From the NCBI GenBank assembly GCA_003650185.1, contig QMOF01000016.1, positions 1 to 18,669 on the forward strand: a stretch of DNA of 18,669 bases. The letters run 5' to 3'. Position 1 is the first letter of the stretch, and every line of letters begins with the position of its first letter. The translations under genes and the position numbers were made by a program. Below are positions 13,878 through 18,669 of this stretch, one piece after another. The notes beneath the pieces are model-generated. The model was not told the DNA's origin. It searched no databases and saw nothing but the letters and a program-made list of their open reading frames with translations. Source of the stretch: Chloroflexota bacterium. Its GTDB lineage: Bacteria; Chloroflexota; Dehalococcoidia; UBA2247; RBG-13-53-26.

Positions 13878-14597
13878 ATGGACAAGCTGATCTACCTTCT
13901 GTGGGGGCCAGAAGGGCAGGACAAGCAGCAGAGGCGTGACATCCTGCTGAATGAAGTGGCGCCGAAGCTGCTCGCGGTGGGAGCCAGGAAGCTGACCATG
14001 TACATCGATGACCCGGACTCCAATGTGAGGTCGCCCGCGCCGTTCCACATCGGCGAGCGCATCTGCGGCGAAGTGGCCCTCTGGCTGGACGACGCCGGCA
14101 AGCGTGCGCCTTTCGAGCAGGTGTTGAGGGATGCCGGGTTCCGGGTGGCTGGCTACCTGGTGGACGAGTCCATCTACACCGAGTACGGCGGGAACCGGCA
14201 CTCGGGCCCGAGGGACTGGCCGGACGGCCAGCGTTCGCCCGGCGTAGTCACCATCACCCTGATGGAGCGCCCGCAAAAGCTTTCCCGCGAGGAGTGGGTC
14301 CGGCGGTGGCACGGAAGGCAATCGCCGGTGTCGGAGGCAATGCAGCCACGCACACGCTATATCCGCAACGTGGTGATGGAGGCGGTCACGCCGGATGCGC
14401 CGCCCTTTGAGGGGATCGTGGAGGAGGCGTGGCCCTCAGCCAGGCACGTCACCAACCCGTTCCTGTTCTACGGCGCTGGTAAGAACCCCTTCAAGCTGGT
14501 GCTGAACCTGGTTCGGATGCTCAGGAGTGTCACCTCCTTTCTCGACCTGCGCCGCATCCGCACCACAACTGCGAGCGAATACATCCTGAAGAGCTGA
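13878..14597 (+). CDS. EthD-like (dimeric alpha-beta barrel) protein
   Basis: The 239-residue protein opens with KLIYLLWGPEGQ (3-14) and has VAPKLLAVGARKLTMYIDD (27-45). A second half repeats the pattern with GVVTITLMERPQKLSREEWVRRWH, as expected for a duplicated ferredoxin-like barrel of the EthD type. EthD-type proteins accompany monooxygenase or dehydrogenase genes in degradation pathways, where their role is not well defined. AAGGGGG lies about 8 nt before the ATG. It is probably co-transcribed with the SDR gene. No cofactor motif is visible. Confidence 0.72.
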   Translation: MDKLIYLLWGPEGQDKQQRRDILLNEVAPKLLAVGARKLTMYIDDPDSNVRSPAPFHIGERICGEVALWLDDAGKRAPFEQVLRDAGFRVAGYLVDESIYTEYGGNRHSGPRDWPDGQRSPGVVTITLMERPQKLSREEWVRRWHGRQSPVSEAMQPRTRYIRNVVMEAVTPDAPPFEGIVEEAWPSARHVTNPFLFYGAGKNPFKLVLNLVRMLRSVTSFLDLRRIRTTTASEYILKS

Positions 14598-14733
14598 GCG
14601 GCGGTCTTCGCCCAGTGGCCGATCGGACGCCCGCTTTGCTTCTGGATGATCCGCACCTCCGGCGTCGGAGGACAAAGGGATAATGGCTGAATCCCCAGAG
14701 TGGCGCAATGGTACACATTTCATCCCCACTGTA

Positions 14734-15182
14734 TCAAGCGCGAAGCAAGTCCTGTAAGGCAGAATCGACTTCTGCGAACTGGTAGCTATAGCCCGAATCC
14801 AGCAACCTCTGGGGGACTGCCCGCTGGCCTTCAAGCAATGTACTCGCCATCTCACCAAAGAGCAGACGCAGGAGGAAGGCGGGTACCCTCACAAGTGACG
14901 GCCGTCTCAGTTGCCGTCCCACGATGCGGCTGAAGTCGTGGTTGGTAACTGGACGCGGAGCACTGAGATTGAACGGGCCTCAGGCGTCTTCATTGTTGAT
15001 CAGAAAGCGGATGGCGGCCACCTCGTCCGCAATATGGATCCACGGAAGCCACTGTCTGCCATCACCTAAAGGGCCTCCAAGGAAGAAACGGTAAGGCAAC
15101 AGCAGTCGTGGCAGAAGCGCCTCCTGGTAAACAGGCGCGGCAATCGCCCACTCTCGGCAGGCATCCTGCGCGCTGACCGGGC
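14734..15182 (-). pseudogene. Broken TIGR01777-family NAD-dependent epimerase (SDR39U1-like), C-terminal part
   Basis: The minus strand reads, in one frame, SAQDACREWAIAAPVYQEA (near 15176-15120), then LGGPLGDGRQWLPWIHIADEVAAI, an in-frame TGA at 14982-14980, and GPFNLSAPRPVTN, ending with RRPSLVRVPAFLLRLLFGEM and QRAVPQRLLDSGY, stop 14736-14734. These are the characteristic C-terminal blocks of TIGR01777 proteins (GGxLGxGRQWxxWIHIxDxVxAI, GPxNLxAPxPVTN, GQRVxPxRLLxxGF). Missing are the Rossmann N-terminus and roughly 15-20 residues between CREW and the LGGPLG block. The upstream part is replaced by the CoA-transferase stop. The stop codon, the deletion and the truncation together mark a pseudogene. 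Confidence 0.8.
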
Positions 15183-16394
15183 CTAGATTATCCCCTCGTC
15201 CCTGAGCTGGTTGATCTCCGCATCACTATAGCCGCACATATCCCGCAGCACCTCGTCGGTGTGCTCTCCGTGCACTGGGGCCCTGCCGCGGGTGTCCGCT
15301 GGCGTGTCGCTGAAGTGGGCCGGGTAGCCGGGTATGAGGCTACTGCCGAACCAGGGGTGATCGTAGCTGACCAGGTAATCGTTCTCCATGACTTGAGGGT
15401 CGTCCTTCAGTTCCATTGGTGAGTTGACCCTGGTGCCAAATACACCGTTCTCCACAAAGAGACGATGCCACTCGTCCCGAGTCCTGGTGGCAAAGACCTC
15501 GTCCAGCAGGGCAATGAGCGCCTCGCAGTTGGCAAACCGGTCTTCGCGGGTGGCAAACCGAGGGTCAGTCGCTATCTCCGGCCGGCCGAGGACATGGCAC
15601 AGCTCCTCCCACGACCCTTCCCGGTACGACCCAACCAGGCATACGTACTCACCGTCTTTGCAGCGATAGTAATTGCGCAGCGCATCGGTCGAGCTTCGCT
15701 GATGCCGGGGCACTGGCTGGCCCATTATCATGGCATTCATCACGTTGAAGTACTGGAGGTACATGGCGGAGCCAAGGATAGAAACGTGGAGCTCCTGGCC
15801 TTGCCCGGTCCGTTCTCTGACCAGAAGGGCCGTCAAGATAGCATGGCTGGCCATAATGGCCGTCATCTGGTCCACCACGCCGAAATGGAGAACCAGCGGG
15901 GGCATGTCCGGCTCACCCATGCAGTACATCAACCCGGACCGTGCCTGGCCGTGAAAATCAAATGCTCCCTGCTGGCTCTCGGGACCGCGTGGCCCGTAGC
16001 CGGAGACCGCGGCGTAAACGATTCCCGGATTGATTTCCCGCAGCACCGGGTAGCCCATGCCCAGTCCCTCTACCACCTTCCTCCGTACGTTTGTTACGAA
16101 GACGTCTGACCTGGCTACCAGGCGGTGAGCAATTTCCCTGCCTTTCTCTGCCTTGAGGTCAAGCACGATGCCTTTCTTGTGCCGGTTGGCTCCTTCGTGG
16201 AAAAGGCTCTTGCCGTCGATGGCAACGTTGGCCTTGCCGAACCGCGTCAGCATCCTTATCGGGTCCCCCATACCGGGCTGCTCTATCTTTATCACCTCTG
16301 CTCCAAGGTCACCCAGTATTGCACTGGCCCCTGGACCAGCATGGAATATTCCCCATTCCAGGACCCGGATTCCTTCTAACGGCTTGGGCACCAT
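15183..16394 (-). CDS. Family III (CaiB/BaiF-type) CoA-transferase
   Basis: The 403-residue enzyme belongs to the formyl-CoA transferase/CaiB family, which moves CoA between carboxylic acids. It has PLEGIRVLEWG (5-15), GDLGAEVIKIEQPGMGDPIR (28-47), NRHKKGIVLDLK (70-81) and the likely catalytic Asp146 in GAFDFHGQARSG. The start at 16394 is supported by AAAGGAGG just upstream; an in-frame ATG 45 nt further up (16439) adds a basic non-conserved stretch. It faces the SDR-EthD pair with only the epimerase remnant between them. The substrate is unknown; racemase or lyase functions also occur in the family. Confidence 0.93.
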   Translation of the reverse strand: MVPKPLEGIRVLEWGIFHAGPGASAILGDLGAEVIKIEQPGMGDPIRMLTRFGKANVAIDGKSLFHEGANRHKKGIVLDLKAEKGREIAHRLVARSDVFVTNVRRKVVEGLGMGYPVLREINPGIVYAAVSGYGPRGPESQQGAFDFHGQARSGLMYCMGEPDMPPLVLHFGVVDQMTAIMASHAILTALLVRERTGQGQELHVSILGSAMYLQYFNVMNAMIMGQPVPRHQRSSTDALRNYYRCKDGEYVCLVGSYREGSWEELCHVLGRPEIATDPRFATREDRFANCEALIALLDEVFATRTRDEWHRLFVENGVFGTRVNSPMELKDDPQVMENDYLVSYDHPWFGSSLIPGYPAHFSDTPADTRGRAPVHGEHTDEVLRDMCGYSDAEINQLRDEGII

Positions 16395-16637
16395 GTCCTC
16401 CTTTCGGCCACTGCGGCGTTTGTTTCCAGGGCTGTACATATGCAGGGGCCTCGCTGTTTACTCCAGGCGACAGGCTGTGGGAAGCTGCTGACAGGCCCAA
16501 GTTGCTTCTTTGCGGACACGTACGACATACGACATATGAAATCGACCTGGCAGTCTGCTCTGGGTGTGGTCTGCGGCCGGGACTACGTGGTGGCCGCCTC
16601 GGACGCCGGTTGAGCTTACCGGGCCAAGGCAACCAAG

Positions 16638-17129
16638 CTACGTTTGTCTGGCGAAGGCGGGCTTGCCCGTTTGCTTCTGCCCTGAGCCGTTGCCGCCCGC
16701 CAAGCCAGGGGTCTTCTCAAGGAAAGATAGCCCACTACGCAACTGGCTCATGATTTCCCAGGGCTCCAGCTTCCAGGGCTCCATCCCGGTGTACAGTTGG
16801 CTGAACCAGTCGGGTGATATCAGTGCTCCCACGAGATAGCCGGCGAAGATGTCTGCTTCTCTCTCTTCTCTTGCGCTGAAGGTGGGGTACCTGGAGCCGC
16901 GGTGCCTTCGCTTGCCCACGTGCAGGAAGTGATGCCCCAGGCAATGGGCGATGCGCCAGCGCCGCTCCGCAGCAGGCAGGCCCCGGCGGATGACTATCGT
17001 ACCGAGGCAGAAGATGTCCTCCAGTTGCGAGGGCATGTCATCGACCTCGAGAACTTCCAGGCCCTCTGCCGTGGCGATCTCCTCGGGCTCCATGCCCTCG
17101 TACTTTCTGAGTGCATCCCTGGATATCAT
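16638..17129 (-). CDS. ImmA/IrrE-type protein with altered HExxH motif
   Basis: The 163-residue protein has the outline of ImmA/IrrE metallopeptidases: a strand ending GTIVIRRGLPAAERRWRIAH, a zinc-site helix, and REEREADIFAGYLV (88-100ish) carrying the third ligand, Glu91. The motif reads H62-C-L-G-H66, so the catalytic glutamate of HExxH is replaced by cysteine while both zinc-ligand histidines remain. In active relatives (ImmA, IrrE/PprI) the peptidase cleaves the paired XRE repressor. Here the start overlaps the XRE stop (ATGA), so the two are coupled, but peptidase activity is doubtful. The final 30 or so residues are Gly/Gln/Lys-rich and not conserved-looking. It may act as a zinc-binding sensor or partner without cleavage. 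Confidence 0.82.
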   Translation of the reverse strand: MISRDALRKYEGMEPEEIATAEGLEVLEVDDMPSQLEDIFCLGTIVIRRGLPAAERRWRIAHCLGHHFLHVGKRRHRGSRYPTFSAREEREADIFAGYLVGALISPDWFSQLYTGMEPWKLEPWEIMSQLRSGLSFLEKTPGLAGGNGSGQKQTGKPAFARQT

Positions 17130-17482
17130 GTCCCTCCCCCAGGCCCTCTGGCTTTCCTTCGCTCTCTGACCATCCTGATGATCCTTCTGACCCAGTCCTT
17201 CTCGTCCTCAGGCAGCAAATGCCACTCGCCGCTGAAGAACAACTCTATCTCCGGGTCGAGAATCTCGTCGGACTGTCTGCCATTGTTGCACAGGTAGTCG
17301 ACAGGGACATTTAGTGCCTCTGCTATGCGCCGCAGCGTGTCCAGCCGCGGATTGCTCCTCTGGCCCGAGAGTATCCTGCTCACGGTGGCCGCTGGCAGTC
17401 TGGCCTTTCTGGCCAAGTCTGCCTGGCTCAACCCCAGGCTTCTCATCAGATCGAGGATTCTGTCACCCAAGTATCCAGTCAT
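17126..17482 (-). CDS. XRE/Cro-CI-type helix-turn-helix regulator
   Basis: The 118-residue protein has a classic HTH_3 domain: ILDLMRSLGLSQADLARKA (9-27) then LPAATVSRILSGQRSNPRLDTLRRIAEALNV (29-59), with the recognition helix around 30-40. The C-terminal region, rich in acidic then basic residues (EIELFFSGEWHLLPEDEKDWVRRII), is short and could contact the ImmA-like partner. It is the first gene of a two-gene unit and overlaps the downstream gene as ATGA. Autoregulation is likely by family precedent; inverted repeats lie upstream of its promoter. Its target genes are unknown. Confidence 0.93.
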   Translation of the reverse strand: MTGYLGDRILDLMRSLGLSQADLARKARLPAATVSRILSGQRSNPRLDTLRRIAEALNVPVDYLCNNGRQSDEILDPEIELFFSGEWHLLPEDEKDWVRRIIRMVRERRKARGPGGGT

Positions 17483-17543
17483 GGTACAACGACCTCACCA
17501 TACGACGTTACCCCCCCTCGGACCTGCAAATGCCCGTGCCCAC

Positions 17544-17573
17544 ATTTTAGTCTATTCACGCGACCTTTGCCAA
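17544..17573 (-). promoter_or_regulatory. Promoter of the XRE-ImmA pair
   Basis: Read on the minus strand, TTGGCA (17573-17568, five of six) and TAAAAT (17549-17544, five of six) are 18 nt apart. The predicted leader to the XRE start is about 55 nt. Confidence 0.65.
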
Positions 17574-17641
17574 ACAGACGGGTTATGTAAGTTTCGCCGC
17601 TGTGCAAGCCCTTACGTACCACACAACTGCGAATTTGGCAA
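17567..17641. promoter_or_regulatory. Inverted repeats at the XRE promoter, operator candidates
   Basis: TTGCCAAA (17567-17574), overlapping the -35, is matched by its exact complement TTTGGCAA at 17634-17641. Inside this pair, TATGTAAG (17585-17592) and CTTACGTA (17611-17618) are inverted with one mismatch. Such sites upstream of and over the -35 would suit a self-regulating XRE protein, but binding is inferred only. Confidence 0.3.
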
Positions 17642-17707
17642 GTGCCCCCCCCAACCCCACCAGCGCCGTCGGCGGGCGGGCGAAGCCAGCCTCACGCCTC
17701 TACACTG

Positions 17708-18358
17708 TCACAGCAGCCTCGTCAGGTCGACTGGACTCTCGATTGTCTCCTTCGCACCACTGGCTACCAGCTCCTCGCGAGTGCGAAAACCCCACAGCGC
17801 ACCTACCGGGTACATGCCTGCCGCGCTGGCCGTCTCCATGTCGATGCCGCTATCACCCAGATACACGAACTCTCTTGGTGGAATACCCAGTCGGTCTGCT
17901 ATCTCAAGCGCCGCCCTGGGGTCTGGCTTGTAAGGGCCGTTGGGTTGTGCCCCCACGACTGCATCGAAGCGCCATTGCGGCAGCAGCCTGGATACCGTTA
18001 ACCTGGTAAAGTCGTCTGGCTTGTTGGACAGCACGGCCATCCTTATCCCGTGCGTGGTCAAGAAGTCAAGCAGGTCCGGAATGCCGTGGTAGGGGCGTGT
18101 CTTGTTTGACCAGCGCTGCCGGTACTCCTCGCGTATGGCGGCAGCCACCTGAGCCACCGAGACATCGTCCCGCTGCCACTGCGGCAGCACCCGCCTTGCT
18201 AGGTGCTCCACGCCGTCTCCGATAAAGTACCGGTACTCATCCAGGGAGTACCTCGGAAGGCCAGCCCGCTCCAGAACCAGGTTCACCGAATCGGCGATGT
18301 CTTGCAGCGTGTCCAGTAACGTGCCGTCGAGGTCGAATATAACCGCTCTGAACTTCAT
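17708..18358 (-). CDS. HAD-family phosphatase, phosphoglycolate phosphatase-like
   Basis: The 216-residue HAD hydrolase has all four motifs: D9-x-D11-GT (FDLDGTLLDT), Ser111 in VLSNKP, Lys144 in YKPDP, and GDSGIDMETA (168-177). The cap with YFIGDGVEHLARRVLP (44-59) is typical of Gph-type phosphoglycolate phosphatases, which remove phosphate from 2-phosphoglycolate. PGMB- or PpaX-like activities cannot be excluded. GAAAGG lies 8 nt before the ATG. It stands alone on the minus strand, about 230 nt upstream of the XRE start. Confidence 0.9.
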   Translation of the reverse strand: MKFRAVIFDLDGTLLDTLQDIADSVNLVLERAGLPRYSLDEYRYFIGDGVEHLARRVLPQWQRDDVSVAQVAAAIREEYRQRWSNKTRPYHGIPDLLDFLTTHGIRMAVLSNKPDDFTRLTVSRLLPQWRFDAVVGAQPNGPYKPDPRAALEIADRLGIPPREFVYLGDSGIDMETASAAGMYPVGALWGFRTREELVASGAKETIESPVDLTRLL

Positions 18359-18669
18359 GGGACAAGCCTTTCACTACCGAAGAGCCAGCAGCCTGCTCGG
18401 AGCCAACCACCACACCTGACTGTAGCCGCGATCAATTCTAGCTAGCACGGCAGCCCTTGTCCAATCAGCCTCTACAACTTGAGTCGGACAGCTAGCGCCA
18501 ATCGCCCTCTGGCCAGTTGGCGGGCCTCAGGAACTTGCGCCACATAGGTCTTGGACGCATGGCGCCCTAACGATAATGTAACCTCTGACCTGATACAGCT
18601 CTATCAAAGACTGGTGTATACTCTGGGCAAGACGCGCTCGGGGCTGTGGGGTCGTACGGGGCCGGCGAG
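18359..18669 (-). other. Upstream region of the HAD gene, no gene seen
   Basis: No credible ORF is present up to the right edge. Apart from the candidate promoter at 18435-18464, a TATACT (18617-18622) on the plus strand could be a -10 for a gene beyond the window, but no good -35 accompanies it. Confidence 0.4.
18435..18464 (-). promoter_or_regulatory. Promoter candidate of the HAD phosphatase gene
   Basis: Read on the minus strand, TTGGAC (18464-18459, three of six) and TAGAAT (18440-18435, five of six) are 18 nt apart. The leader would be about 70 nt. Confidence 0.35.

Noticed and set aside
16440..16637. Short ORF starting at ATG 16537 and tandem ACGACAT units at 16521-16536
   Set aside because: The ORF has only 25 codons with no ribosome binding site; the two 7-bp repeat units are too few to call a repeat element.
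1..18669. tRNA, rRNA or CRISPR
   Set aside because: No cloverleaf with GGTTCRA arm, no rRNA core sequence and no regularly spaced direct repeats were seen on either strand.

Overview
The window is a GC-rich stretch of bacterial chromosome. It shows short operons, frequent ATGA start/stop overlaps, mostly AAAGGAGG-type ribosome binding sites and recognisable TTGACA/TATAAT-type promoters. The mix of genes (pantothenate operon with a DUF2520 reductase, SagB-type nitroreductase, ADP-forming acyl-CoA synthetase beta subunit, PMT-type membrane glycosyltransferase, SDR/EthD/family III CoA-transferase genes) would fit an uncultured Chloroflexota lineage such as Dehalococcoidia. That placement is inference; no rRNA or other phylogenetic marker beyond gltX is present.

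Left part (1-3965): the last 33 codons of a DDE-type (integrase-core) transposase run in from the left edge. A good promoter (121-149) and a strong intrinsic terminator (256-296) follow, framing about 140 nt that is either a small RNA or an attenuated leader. The pantothenate operon starts 19 nt after the terminator: a DUF2520/PanG-type ketopantoate reductase candidate, panD, panB, a SagB-type nitroreductase and panC. Together these could supply the full route to pantothenate (PanB then PanG to pantoate, PanD to beta-alanine, PanC to join them). The nitroreductase has no known role there.

Middle part (4132-12447): a 416-residue protein that joins an HPr-kinase-like P-loop start to a PEP-carboxykinase-like C-terminal half; an RDD membrane protein overlapping gltX; a small hypothetical gene with a promoter almost on its start codon; an orphan ATP-grasp beta subunit of an ADP-forming acyl-CoA synthetase; a decayed glycosyltransferase fragment on the minus strand; an intact PMT-type glycosyltransferase whose extended -10 promoter implies a leaderless mRNA; and an iron-sulfur flavoprotein/FMN reductase. 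Long GC-rich stretches without credible genes lie at 5383-5889, 7940-8235, 8561-9050 and 12448-12876.

Right part (12993-18669): an SDR plus EthD-like pair on the plus strand faces a minus-strand family III CoA-transferase. Between them lies a broken TIGR01777-type epimerase carrying an in-frame stop and an internal deletion. A minus-strand XRE regulator/ImmA-like pair follows; the ImmA-like protein has HCLGH in place of the catalytic HExxH. A Gph-like HAD phosphatase closes the window. No tRNA, rRNA or CRISPR array was seen.
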